From Micromonospora sp. NBRC 110009 (lineage in GTDB: Bacteria; Actinomycetota; Actinomycetes; Mycobacteriales; Micromonosporaceae): a DNA stretch of 64,000 nt. The first letter of the stretch is position 1; every line of letters begins with the position of its first letter. The stretch is taken from contig NZ_CP130427.1 of assembly GCF_030518795.1 (NCBI RefSeq), positions 3,906,001-3,970,000 on the forward strand, given 5' to 3'. Shown here one piece after another: positions 33,347-41,810 of the stretch. Made by a program: the position numbers and the translations under genes. The notes beneath the pieces were generated by a model. That model saw only the letters and a list, made by a program, of their open reading frames with translations. It made no database searches and was not told where the DNA came from.

Positions 33347-36091
33347 TCAGCTGTCGCCGCCGGTCTCGCCGACCGGGGCCGCGTTGACGTCGTCCAGCGC
33401 GTACTTCTTGGCGGCCTCGGCCGGCACGTGGGCCGGCACCGCGCCGCGCAGGGCGAGCTGACGCAGCGTCGCGACCGCCACCGACTCGGCGTCGACGTGG
33501 AAGTGCCGGCGCAGCGCGTGCCGGGTGTCCGACATGCCGAAGCCGTCGGTGCCGAGCGAGGTGTAGTCGCCGGGCACCCAGCGGGCGATCAGGTCCGGTA
33601 CCGCGCGCATCCAGTCGCTGACCGCGACCTTCGGCCCGTCGGCGTCGGCCAGCTTCCGCTGGATGTACGGGACCCGCTGCTCGCCGCCCGGGTTGAGCAG
33701 ATTGTGCTCCTCGCACTCCACCGCGTCCCGGCGCAGCTCGGTCCAGGAGGTCACCGACCAGACGTCGGCGGCCACCCCCCAGTCCTCGGCGAGCAGCTTC
33801 TGCGCCTTGAGCGCCCACTGCATGCCCGCGCCGGAGGCGAGGACGTTCGCCTTCGGCGCGTCGCCGTCCACCTTGGGCGCCGGCGAGTAGCGGTAGATGC
33901 CCTTGAGGATGCCCTCGACGTCCACGCCCTCCGGCTCGGCCGGCTGGAAGATCGGCTCGTTGTAGACGGTGAGGTAGTAGAAGATGTTCTCCTGCGCCTC
34001 GCCGTACATCCGGTGCAGGCCGTTCTCCACGATGTGCGAGATCTCGAACGCGAACGCCGGGTCGTAGGCGGCCACCGCCGGGTTGGTGGCGGCGAGCAGC
34101 AGCGAGTGGCCGTCCTCGTGCTGGAGGCCCTCACCGTTGAGCGTGGTCCGGCCGGCGGTCGCGCCGAGCAGGAAACCCCGCGCCATCTGGTCGGCCGCGG
34201 CCCAGAGCCCGTCGCCGGTGCGCTGGAACCCGAACATCGAGTAGAAGATGTAGAGCGGGATCATCGGCTCGTCGTGCGTGGCGTACGACGTGCCGGCCGC
34301 GGTGAACGAGGCGACCGAGCCGGCCTCGTTGATCCCCTCGTGCAGGATCTGGCCGGTGGTGGCCTCCTTGTAGGACAGGAACAGCTCCCGGTCCACCGAG
34401 GTGTACCGCTGGCCGTGCGGCGAGTAGATCTTCGCCGTCGGGAAGAGCGAGTCCATGCCGAAGGTGCGGGCCTCGTCCGGGATGATCGGCACCCAGCGCT
34501 TGCCGAACTCCTTGTCCTTCATCAGGTCCTTGAGCAGGCGGACGAAGGCCATGGTGGTGGCCACCTTCTGCTTGCCCGAGCCGCGCTTGACGTCGGAGAA
34601 CCGCTCGGCGCCCGGGATCTGCAGCGTCTTACCGGTGGTCCGCCGGGTCGGCAGGTAGCCGCCGAGCTGCTTGCGCCGCTCGTGCAGATACTCGATCTCC
34701 TCGGACTTCTCGCCCGGGTGGAAGTACGGCGGGAGGTACGGGTTGTCCTCCAGCTGCTTGTCCGGGATGTCGAGGTAGAGCCGGTCGCGGAAGAGCTTGA
34801 GGTCCTCCAGCGTCAGCTTCTTCATCTGGTGGGTGGCGTTGCGGGCCTCGAAGTGCGAGCCCAGCGTCCAGCCCTTGATGGTCTTGGCCAGGATCACCGT
34901 CGGCTGGCCGGTGTGCTCCATCGCCGCCTTGTAGGCCGCGTAGAGCTTCCGGTAGTCGTGGCCACCCCGCTTGAGGTTCCAGATCTCGTCGTCGCTGAGG
35001 TGCTCGACCATCTTGCGGGTCCGCGGGTCGCGGCCGAAGAAGTGCTCCCGCACGTACGCCCCGGACTCCGCCTTGTAGGTCTGGTAGTCACCGTCGGGCG
35101 TGGTGTTCATCAGGTTGACCAGCGCGCCGTCGGTGTCCGCCGCGAGCAGCGGGTCCCACTCCCGGCCCCAGACCACCTTGATCACGTTCCAGCCGGCGCC
35201 CCGGAAGAAGGCCTCCAGCTCCTGCATGACCTTGCCGTTGCCGCGGACCGGGCCGTCCAGCCGCTGCAGGTTGCAGTTGATCACGAAGGTGAGGTTGTCC
35301 AGCTCCTCGCGGGCGGCCACGCCGATCGCGCCGAGCGACTCGACCTCGTCCATCTCGCCGTCGCCCAGGAAGGCCCAGACGTGCTGCTGGGAGGTGTCCT
35401 TGATGCCCCGGTGGTGCAGGTAGCGGTTGAACCGGGCCTGGTAGATCGCGTTCATCGGCCCGAGGCCCATCGAGACGGTGGGGAACTCCCAGAAGTCCGA
35501 CATCAGCCGCGGGTGCGGGTATGACGGCAGCCCGCCGCGCGGGTGCGACAGCTCCTGCCGGAAGCCGTCGAGCTGGTCGGCGTTGAGCCGCCCCTCCAGG
35601 AAGGCCCGCGCGTACATGCCGGGGGAGGCGTGGCCCTGGTAGAAGATGTGGTCGCCGCCGCCCGGGTGGTCCTTGCCCCGGAAGAAGTGGTTGAAGCCCA
35701 CCTCGTAGAGCGACGCGGAGCTGGCGAAGGTGGAGATGTGGCCGCCCACGCCGATCTCCGGGCGCTGCGCCCGGTGCACCAGCATGGCGGCGTTCCACCG
35801 GATGTACGCCCGGAGCCGCCGCTCGATGTGCTCGTCACCCGGGAACCACGGCTCGCGCTCCGGGGGGATGGAGTTGATGTAGTCGGTGGTGGTCAGGGAC
35901 GGCACCCCGACCTGGCGCTCACGGGCCCGCTCCAGCAGGCGCAGCATGACGTACCGGGCGCGCTTGGTTCCGCGCTCGTCGATGACACCGTCAAGCGACT
36001 CGACCCATTCGCTGGTCTCTTCAGGGTCGATGTCCGGAAGCTGGCTCGGTAGACCAGCGGTGATCACCGGGCGCTTGCGTTCCGTAGCCAC
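33347..36091 (-). CDS. aceE: Pyruvate dehydrogenase E1, homodimeric type
   Basis: A 914-residue E1 that decarboxylates pyruvate and passes the acetyl group to E2. The thiamine-pyrophosphate motif is FLGDGEMDEVESLGAI, continuing to the conserved Asn in INCNLQRLDGPVRGNGK. The three transketolase-like domains are in order and the length is normal. Actinobacteria use this AceE with an unusual E2 (SucB-type or AceF) encoded elsewhere. The start is a GTG at 36091 with GAGGGA upstream. It is a single gene with a long upstream region. Confidence 0.97.
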   Translation of the reverse strand: MATERKRPVITAGLPSQLPDIDPEETSEWVESLDGVIDERGTKRARYVMLRLLERARERQVGVPSLTTTDYINSIPPEREPWFPGDEHIERRLRAYIRWNAAMLVHRAQRPEIGVGGHISTFASSASLYEVGFNHFFRGKDHPGGGDHIFYQGHASPGMYARAFLEGRLNADQLDGFRQELSHPRGGLPSYPHPRLMSDFWEFPTVSMGLGPMNAIYQARFNRYLHHRGIKDTSQQHVWAFLGDGEMDEVESLGAIGVAAREELDNLTFVINCNLQRLDGPVRGNGKVMQELEAFFRGAGWNVIKVVWGREWDPLLAADTDGALVNLMNTTPDGDYQTYKAESGAYVREHFFGRDPRTRKMVEHLSDDEIWNLKRGGHDYRKLYAAYKAAMEHTGQPTVILAKTIKGWTLGSHFEARNATHQMKKLTLEDLKLFRDRLYLDIPDKQLEDNPYLPPYFHPGEKSEEIEYLHERRKQLGGYLPTRRTTGKTLQIPGAERFSDVKRGSGKQKVATTMAFVRLLKDLMKDKEFGKRWVPIIPDEARTFGMDSLFPTAKIYSPHGQRYTSVDRELFLSYKEATTGQILHEGINEAGSVASFTAAGTSYATHDEPMIPLYIFYSMFGFQRTGDGLWAAADQMARGFLLGATAGRTTLNGEGLQHEDGHSLLLAATNPAVAAYDPAFAFEISHIVENGLHRMYGEAQENIFYYLTVYNEPIFQPAEPEGVDVEGILKGIYRYSPAPKVDGDAPKANVLASGAGMQWALKAQKLLAEDWGVAADVWSVTSWTELRRDAVECEEHNLLNPGGEQRVPYIQRKLADADGPKVAVSDWMRAVPDLIARWVPGDYTSLGTDGFGMSDTRHALRRHFHVDAESVAVATLRQLALRGAVPAHVPAEAAKKYALDDVNAAPVGETGGDS

Positions 36092-36337
36092 AGGCGTTCC
36101 CTCGGTTCTGTGTGGGATAGGTCTCTAGACGCCATCCTGCCCCCTGGTGGCGCTCGTCGTCACGTCTCCCTCCCCCAGACGCGACGCTGAACACAGGTAC
36201 CCGTCAGTAACTTTGTGCGATCGCCGGGTGCGGTAGGCCGCCGGGGTACGACTGCGGGAGCGGTGCGACGCCGGGGGTGGCGGCGACTGTGGCGGTGGCG
36301 GGGGCGGTTCGTGTGCGGCTGCGGCAGAATGCGCCGT

Positions 36338-36742
36338 ATGCGCAGCGAGGTGATCAGCGTCCAGACCGGGTCCCGGCCGACCGTCCGGGACATCACCAGC
36401 GAGGCCGAGCGGTTCGTCTCCGGCCAGGGCGACGGGCTGCTGCACGTCTTCGTGCCGCACGCCACCGCCGGGCTGGCGATCCTCGAGACCGGCTCCGGCT
36501 CGGACGACGACCTGCTGCGGGCGATCGACGACCTGCTGCCGGCCGACGACCGGTGGCGGCACCGGCATGGCTCGCCCGGCCACGGGCGGGACCACGTGCT
36601 ACCCGCCTTCGTGCCGCCGTACGCGACCCTGCCGGTGCTCGGCGGCCGCCTCCAGCTCGGCACCTGGCAGTCGCTCTGCCTGGTCGACACCAACGGCGAC
36701 AACCCCACCCGGAAGGTCCGCCTCTCCTTCCTCCCCGGCTGA
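36338..36742 (+). CDS. YjbQ family protein (UPF0047)
   Basis: A 134-residue YjbQ protein. Motifs are LLHVFVPHATAGLAILE and, near the end, LGGRLQLGTWQSLCLVDTNG. The family can substitute for thiamine-phosphate synthase in vitro and in overexpression, although its real role is uncertain. A Glu is present where many members have NE, and HGRDHVLPAF keeps the metal-binding His pattern. The ATG at 36338 is chosen because it opens the family N-terminus, although another ATG is nine bases upstream. No ribosome site is obvious. It is next to two thiamine-dependent dehydrogenases. Confidence 0.87.
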   Translation: MRSEVISVQTGSRPTVRDITSEAERFVSGQGDGLLHVFVPHATAGLAILETGSGSDDDLLRAIDDLLPADDRWRHRHGSPGHGRDHVLPAFVPPYATLPVLGGRLQLGTWQSLCLVDTNGDNPTRKVRLSFLPG

Positions 36743-36818
36743 CCCAGGGCGGCTCAGGCGGTGGTGGGGGCTGGTGGCCACCCGTGAGGATTGGTCGGGC
36801 TGCCCGATAGTGGAGCTG

Positions 36819-36831
36819 CTCAACTATTGAG
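36819..36831. promoter_or_regulatory. Palindrome upstream of marR, candidate operator
   Basis: CTCAA-CTA-TTGAG is a perfect palindrome 20 bases before the MarR start, in an AT-rich patch. MarR proteins commonly bind such sites in their own promoters. Confidence 0.5.
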
Positions 36832-36851
36832 TGGCAAGTAGCATGTGAACC

Positions 36852-37331
36852 ATGGCGCAACCCACCGTTCCCGCCGCCTTCGCCGCAGACGACCGTGCGG
36901 GCGTGGCCGGGGACACCGTGCGCCGGATCATGCACATCGCCGCCGCCCTGCGGCACCACCAGGACCAGGAGATCGCCGGCCTGGGGCTCACCCCGGCCGC
37001 CGCCCGCGCCCTGCACGAGCTCGACCCCGACCGCCCGCTGCCCGCCCGCGACCTGGCCGAGCAGCTGGGGTGCGACCGGTCGAACGTCACCGCCCTGGTC
37101 GACAAGCTGGAGCAGGCCGGGCTCGTGGAGCGGCGGGTCGACCCCGCCGACCGGCGGCAGAAGACGCTCGTGGTGACCGACGCCGGCCGGCAGGTACGCG
37201 ACCGCGTGGGCCAGGTCATGTCGGACTCCCGACTCCTCGGCGGCCTCACCACCGGGGAGCTGGCCACCCTGCGTGAGCTGGTCTGGAAGGTCTCCGACGG
37301 CGGCTGCCCCGAGTCGTGCGGCGAGGAGTGA
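36852..37331 (+). CDS. MarR family transcriptional regulator
   Basis: A 159-residue MarR regulator. The winged helix contains LAEQLGCDRSNVTALVDKLE and the wing ERRVDPADRRQKTLVVTDAG, with the conserved Asp-Arg-Arg. Both ends are helical for dimerisation. The C-terminus has two cysteines (GGCPESCGEE) that are not part of the fold and could sense oxidants, as in OhrR-type members. The ligand is unknown. It lies 51 bases before the E1 fusion gene, which may be a target. Confidence 0.9.
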   Translation: MAQPTVPAAFAADDRAGVAGDTVRRIMHIAAALRHHQDQEIAGLGLTPAAARALHELDPDRPLPARDLAEQLGCDRSNVTALVDKLEQAGLVERRVDPADRRQKTLVVTDAGRQVRDRVGQVMSDSRLLGGLTTGELATLRELVWKVSDGGCPESCGEE

Positions 37332-37382
37332 GCCCGGCCGGGCGGAACGTGTCCGGGTGGGCGACCCTGGCCTTCGTCGGTA

Positions 37383-40097
37383 ATGCTGTCCGACGTGACC
37401 ACCCCGCAAGATCTCGACGACCGGTTCCGGGCGGCCCTCGGCGAGCTGGGCGCCCCTGCCCAGCGGCATGACCTGGGCGAGCCGCTTCCCGACGGCGCGC
37501 CGCTGACCGGCGCGCAGGCGCTGGCGCTCTTCGACGCCCAGATCACCAGCCGGCTGCTGGACCTGGCCGGGAGATGGCTGCGCAGCTTCGGGGAGGGGTT
37601 CTACACGATCGGCTCGGCGGGCCACGAGGGCAACGCCGCGGTGGCCGCCGCCCTGCGGCCGACCGATCCCGCCCTGCTGCACTACCGCTCCGGCGCGTTC
37701 TACTGCCTGCGGGCCGCCCAGGCGGCCGGCGGTTTCCCGGCCGACCCCGGCCCGGACGCCGGCACCGAGGCGCCGGACGGGCCGGCCGGGGAGCGGGCCG
37801 ACCACGGCGCGGACGGGGACGATGCCGGCCCGGTCGCCCGGATCCCCGAGCCGCGCGCCGCCGGGGACGACCCGGTGGACGACGCGCCCGGCCGGCCCGG
37901 CACCGAGGGCACGGAGCCGGGTGGCGGCGCCGTCCGTCCCGCGACCGAGGACGCCGGGCGCGAAGTGACGAGCCCGATCCGGTCCGGCGACGCGCCCGCC
38001 GACCCGGCCCGGCCGGCCCCGTCCGCGATGCCGCTCGAATCGGGCGGGGATGCGGTGCGCCTGCCGGCCGGCGCCGGCGTGGCGGTCGACACCGACGGGG
38101 AGGCGACCGCCGACGTGCCGCCCCTGCCCGCACCGGACCCCGACGACGCGTACGCGGAGGCGGCGCGGGACGTGCTGCGCGGCATGGTCGCCTCGGCGCG
38201 CGAGCCGATCGCCGGTGGCCGGCACAAGGTGTTCGGCCGGGCCGACCTGGCCGTCATCCCGACCACCTCCACCATCGCCTCGCACCTGCCCCGGGCGGTC
38301 GGCATGGGACTCGCCCTGGAGCGGCTGCGCCGGGTCGGCAACGGTCGGCGCGCCGAGGGCGAGAGCGCCCCCGCCGCACCCTGGCCGCCGGACGCCATCG
38401 TGGTCTGCTCGTTCGGCGACGCCTCGGTCAACCACGCCACCGCCACGGCCGCCTTCAACACCGCCGGCTGGTACGACCACACCGGCCTGCGGATCCCGGT
38501 CCTCTTCGTGTGCGAGGACAACGGCCTGGGGATCAGCGTCCGCTCGCCGCGGGGCTGGGTCGAGGCGACGCTGCGCGCCAAGCCGGGGATCCGCTACTTC
38601 GCCGCCGACGGGACCGACCCGGTGGAGGCGTACCGGGTGGCGGGGGAGGCGGCGGCCTGGGTGCGCCGGCACCGGCGCCCGGCCGTGCTGCACCTGACCA
38701 CCGTGCGGCTGACGGGCCACGCCGGGGCGGACGCGGAGACCGCGTACCGGAGCCCGGCCGAGATCGCCGCGGACGCCGCGCGGGATCCGCTGCTGGCCAC
38801 CGCGCGGCTGCTGGTGGCGGCGGGCTTCGCCAGCGGCGAGGAGCTGCTCGCCCGGTACGACGAGCGGGGCTGGCAGGTCCGCCGGATCGCCGAGGAGGTG
38901 CTCGACGAGCCGAAGCTCGCGTCCCCGGCCGAGGTGGTGGCCGAGCTGGCCCCGCGCCGGCCGGTGCGGATCTCCCGGGCGGTGGCCGACGCGGCGGCCC
39001 GGGCGGCCGGGCCCGGTACGGGCGCCCGGGCCGAGATGTTCGGGGGCAAGCTGCCCGAGCTGGCCGGGCCGCTCACCCTGGCGCAGAGCATCAACGCCGC
39101 GCTCGCCGACGGGATGCTTGACCACCCGGGGATGGCCGTCTTCGGCGAGGACGTCGCCGCCAAGGGCGGGGTGTACGGGGTGACGAAGGGGCTGCGGGAC
39201 CGGTTCGGCGCGGCCCGGGTCTTCGACACGCTGCTCGACGAGACCTCGATCCTCGGGCTCGGCCTCGGGGCCGGGGTCGCCGGGATGCTGCCGGTGCCGG
39301 AGATCCAGTACCTGGCGTACCTGCACAACGCCGAGGACCAGCTGCGGGGCGAGGCCGCGACCATGCGGTTCTTCTCCCGGGGGGCGTTCCGCAACCCGAT
39401 GGTGGTCCGGGTCGCCGGGCTGGCGTACCAGGAGGGGTTCGGGGGGCACTTCCACAACGACAACTCGGTGGCCGTGCTGCGGGACGTACCCGGGCTGGTG
39501 ATCGCGGTGCCGGCGCGGCCGGACGACGCGGCGCCGATGCTTCGGACCTGCCTGGCCGCCGCGGCGGTGGACGGCGCCGTCAGCGTCTTCCTGGAGCCGA
39601 TCGCGCTCTACCACACCCGCGACCTCTACGCCGAGGGCGACGGCGAGTGGCTGGCCGGGTACGCCGAGCCGGCGGCGTGGGCCGCCGGCCACGTCCCGGT
39701 CGGCCGGGCCCGGGTGTACGGGGTGGGCTCCGCCGAGGACGTCACGATCATCACCTTCGGCAACGGCGTCCGGATGTCGCTGCGCGCGGCGGCCACCCTG
39801 GCCGACGAGGGGATCGGCACCCGGGTGGTGGACCTGCGCTGGCTCGCCCCGCTCCCGGTGGCCGACATCATCCGGGAGGCCTCGGCCACCGGGCGGGTGC
39901 TGGTCGTCGACGAGACCCGCCGGTCGGGCGGGGTGGCCGAGGGGGTGATCGCCGCCCTGGTGGACGCCGGCTACGTCGGCGCGGCGCGACGGGTGGCCGG
40001 ACTTGACTCGTTTGTACCATTAGGTCCGGCGGCGCGTCAGGTTCTGGTCTCCGAGGAAGCCATTACCGAGGGTGCCCGTACGCTGCTGGCACGGTAA
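37383..40097 (+). CDS. 2-oxoacid dehydrogenase E1, fused alpha and beta subunits, with disordered insertion
   Basis: A 904-residue thiamine-diphosphate enzyme in which E1 alpha and E1 beta are joined. The alpha part has LHYRSGAFY, then SFGDASVNHATATAAFNTAG and CEDNGLGISV, which bind the cofactor. The beta part starts near GPLTLAQSINAALADGM and contains FGEDVAAKGGVYGVTKGL. The arrangement resembles branched-chain or acetoin-type dehydrogenases; the substrate is not certain. Residues about 117-255 are a low-complexity stretch rich in Gly, Asp, Pro and Ala that interrupts the alpha domain between FYCLRAAQAAG and YAEAARDVLRGMVASAREPI. It keeps frame and GC3, so it is probably translated. Confidence 0.86.
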   Translation: MLSDVTTPQDLDDRFRAALGELGAPAQRHDLGEPLPDGAPLTGAQALALFDAQITSRLLDLAGRWLRSFGEGFYTIGSAGHEGNAAVAAALRPTDPALLHYRSGAFYCLRAAQAAGGFPADPGPDAGTEAPDGPAGERADHGADGDDAGPVARIPEPRAAGDDPVDDAPGRPGTEGTEPGGGAVRPATEDAGREVTSPIRSGDAPADPARPAPSAMPLESGGDAVRLPAGAGVAVDTDGEATADVPPLPAPDPDDAYAEAARDVLRGMVASAREPIAGGRHKVFGRADLAVIPTTSTIASHLPRAVGMGLALERLRRVGNGRRAEGESAPAAPWPPDAIVVCSFGDASVNHATATAAFNTAGWYDHTGLRIPVLFVCEDNGLGISVRSPRGWVEATLRAKPGIRYFAADGTDPVEAYRVAGEAAAWVRRHRRPAVLHLTTVRLTGHAGADAETAYRSPAEIAADAARDPLLATARLLVAAGFASGEELLARYDERGWQVRRIAEEVLDEPKLASPAEVVAELAPRRPVRISRAVADAAARAAGPGTGARAEMFGGKLPELAGPLTLAQSINAALADGMLDHPGMAVFGEDVAAKGGVYGVTKGLRDRFGAARVFDTLLDETSILGLGLGAGVAGMLPVPEIQYLAYLHNAEDQLRGEAATMRFFSRGAFRNPMVVRVAGLAYQEGFGGHFHNDNSVAVLRDVPGLVIAVPARPDDAAPMLRTCLAAAAVDGAVSVFLEPIALYHTRDLYAEGDGEWLAGYAEPAAWAAGHVPVGRARVYGVGSAEDVTIITFGNGVRMSLRAAATLADEGIGTRVVDLRWLAPLPVADIIREASATGRVLVVDETRRSGGVAEGVIAALVDAGYVGAARRVAGLDSFVPLGPAARQVLVSEEAITEGARTLLAR

Positions 40098-40208
40098 ATT
40101 CCGTTCCACCCGGTGCGCCACTTGCGCGGGAGGCCACAACTGTGTGGACTTGGCCGGACGGCGTCGGACGACGCCGCGAGCAGGGATGAGATGAGGAGGC
40201 ACGCGACA

Positions 40209-40646
40209 GTGAGCGCGACCGCTGGTCAGGCCGCCGACGGGGTACGCAGCCTGGCGGACCGGTTCGGGATTGAGCCGGGGATGGTCGTCATGGAGATGGG
40301 GTACGACGAGGACGTCGACCAGGATCTCCGGGACGCCCTGACCGACCGCAGTGGAGATCTGGTCGACGAGGACACCGACGAGGTGGTCGACGCGGTTCTC
40401 GTCTGGTACCGCGACGGCGACGGCGACCTCTTCGAGCTCCTCGTCGACGCCCTCGGACCCCTGGCCGACGCCGGCGTGGTCTGGCTCCTGACGCCGAAGG
40501 CCGGCCGGGACGGTCACGTCGAGCCCAGCGAGGTCGCGGAGAGCGCGCAGACCGCCGGCCTCCAGCAGACCTCTACGATCAACGCGGGCCGCGACTGGAG
40601 CGGTGCCCGCCTCGTGCTCCGGCGCGGGTCGAAGAGCAAGAAGTAA
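40209..40646 (+). CDS. DUF3052 family protein
   Basis: A 145-residue member of DUF3052, an actinobacterial family of unknown role. It has LADRFGIEPGMVVMEMGYDE, a very acidic middle (DLVDEDTDEVVDAVLVWYRDG) and a C-terminal strand region. The DUF3052 protein lies near aceE and a peroxiredoxin in Streptomyces as well, which suggests a conserved block. The GTG at 40209 follows GAGGAGG at about nine bases. It is cytoplasmic and shows no enzyme motif. Confidence 0.9.
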   Translation: MSATAGQAADGVRSLADRFGIEPGMVVMEMGYDEDVDQDLRDALTDRSGDLVDEDTDEVVDAVLVWYRDGDGDLFELLVDALGPLADAGVVWLLTPKAGRDGHVEPSEVAESAQTAGLQQTSTINAGRDWSGARLVLRRGSKSKK

Positions 40647-40725
40647 CCGGCCGGACCGCACCGGGCGGCCGCCGTCGCCGGGTGTGGCAGGCTGATCATC
40701 TCCAGACTCGACCCGAGGAGTACGC

Positions 40726-41193
40726 ATGCCCATCGAGGTTGGCGCCGAGGCGCCGGACTTCGTGCTCAAGGACCAGAACAACCAGGAGGTCCGGCTCGCC
40801 GACTTCCGCGGCAAGCGCACCGTGCTGCTGGTGTTCTACCCGCTCGCCTTCACCGGCATCTGCCAGGGGGAGCTCTGCGAGGTGCGGGACAACCTCAACG
40901 AGTACGTCAACGACGACGTCCAGGTGCTGACCGTCAGCGTCGACTCGGTCTACGCCCACAAGATCTGGGCCGACCGGGAGGGCTACCAGTTCCCGCTGCT
41001 CGCCGACTTCTGGCCGCACGGCGCGGTGGCCCAGGCGTACGGGGTCTTCAACGACGTCGCGGGCATCGCCAACCGCGGCACGTTCGTCATCGACAAGGCC
41101 GGCGTGGTCCGGTTCGCCGAGATGAACATGCCCGGTGAGGCCCGGGACCAGCAGGGCTGGCGCAAGGCGCTGGCCGAGGCCGTCGCCGCCTGA
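40726..41193 (+). CDS. ahpE: AhpE-type peroxiredoxin
   Basis: A 155-residue peroxiredoxin closely like mycobacterial AhpE, which reduces peroxides and peroxynitrite. The peroxidatic Cys46 is in FYPLAFTGICQGELC, and the family signature HKIWA, then FPLLADFWPHGAV and GIANRGTFVID, is intact. Cys51 follows five residues later, where mycobacterial AhpE has Asp, so the recycling mechanism may differ. It is likely served by mycoredoxin and mycothiol. It ends just before the tRNA-Val gene. Confidence 0.93.
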   Translation: MPIEVGAEAPDFVLKDQNNQEVRLADFRGKRTVLLVFYPLAFTGICQGELCEVRDNLNEYVNDDVQVLTVSVDSVYAHKIWADREGYQFPLLADFWPHGAVAQAYGVFNDVAGIANRGTFVIDKAGVVRFAEMNMPGEARDQQGWRKALAEAVAA

Positions 41194-41273
41194 TCCACCC
41201 CAGGCACGCCGTTCGACCGGGTCGGAGGCCGGCAGGTAAGCTTGCCAACTCCGGCCCGCCGTACGGGCGTTCC

Positions 41274-41348
41274 GGGCGCGTAGCTCAGCGGGAGAGCACT
41301 CGCCTTACAAGCGAGGGGTCGCAGGTTCGAAACCTGCCGCGCCCACCA
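41274..41348 (+). tRNA. tRNA-Val (anticodon TAC)
   Basis: A full cloverleaf can be drawn. The acceptor GGGCGCG pairs with CGCGCCC (41338-41344), the D arm is GCTC...GAGC, the anticodon stem is CTCGC/GCGAG with loop CTTACAA, and the T arm is GCAGG-TTCGAAA-CCTGC. The anticodon TAC (41306-41308) reads valine codons. Discriminator A is at 41345 and CCA is encoded (41346-41348). A truncated integrase lies 68 bases downstream, making this the likely attachment site of an integrative element. Confidence 0.97.
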
Positions 41349-41415
41349 CCAGCACAAGCGCTGGCCCGAAGACCGAATTCCTGGGCAATGACAGCAGCGG
41401 TGACAACAACCGGCC

Positions 41416-41760
41416 TCACGACAGCCGCCCGTCAAGCTTGCCGAGCGCCTGGCGCATGACGTCAAGGTTGGCATGCGAGTAGATCTTTAGAGTGATCTTC
41501 ACGTCGGCGTGCCGCGCGACGGCCTGGACGACGTGCGGCGGGACGCCCAGCTCCATCAGCAACGACACGACGGTGTGCCGGCGGTCGTGCAGCCGTACAT
41601 CGGAACAGCCGGCCGCCACCCGGAGAGCCGCGAAGTGACGATTCAGGTTGCGCGGCTCGATCGGGGTGCCGACCTCGGAGGGGAAGACCAGGCCGTGATC
41701 CTGCCAGGCCTCGGCCAACCGCTCGCGTTCCCGCCGCTGGCGCTCGGCCCGATCTGATTT
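41416..41760 (-). pseudogene. Tyrosine recombinase (integrase), C-terminal remnant
   Basis: The reading frame covers the last third of a phage-type integrase: HGLVFPSEVGTPIEPRNLNR, then LHDRRHTVVSLLMELGVPP (the HxxR box, here HDRR) and VARHADVKITLKIYSHANLD with the catalytic Tyr. A further upstream stretch in frame (SDRAERQRRERERL) also looks like integrase up to about 41760, after which similarity ends near the sigma-factor stop. The N-terminal core-binding domain and the first catalytic Arg are lost, so it cannot be active. Its position next to the tRNA is that of an integrated element. Confidence 0.88.
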
Positions 41761-41810
41761 TGTCGGGGCGGACGCCGCTGAGTGCGGGGTTTCGATCGGA
41801 TTCGTGGGCG

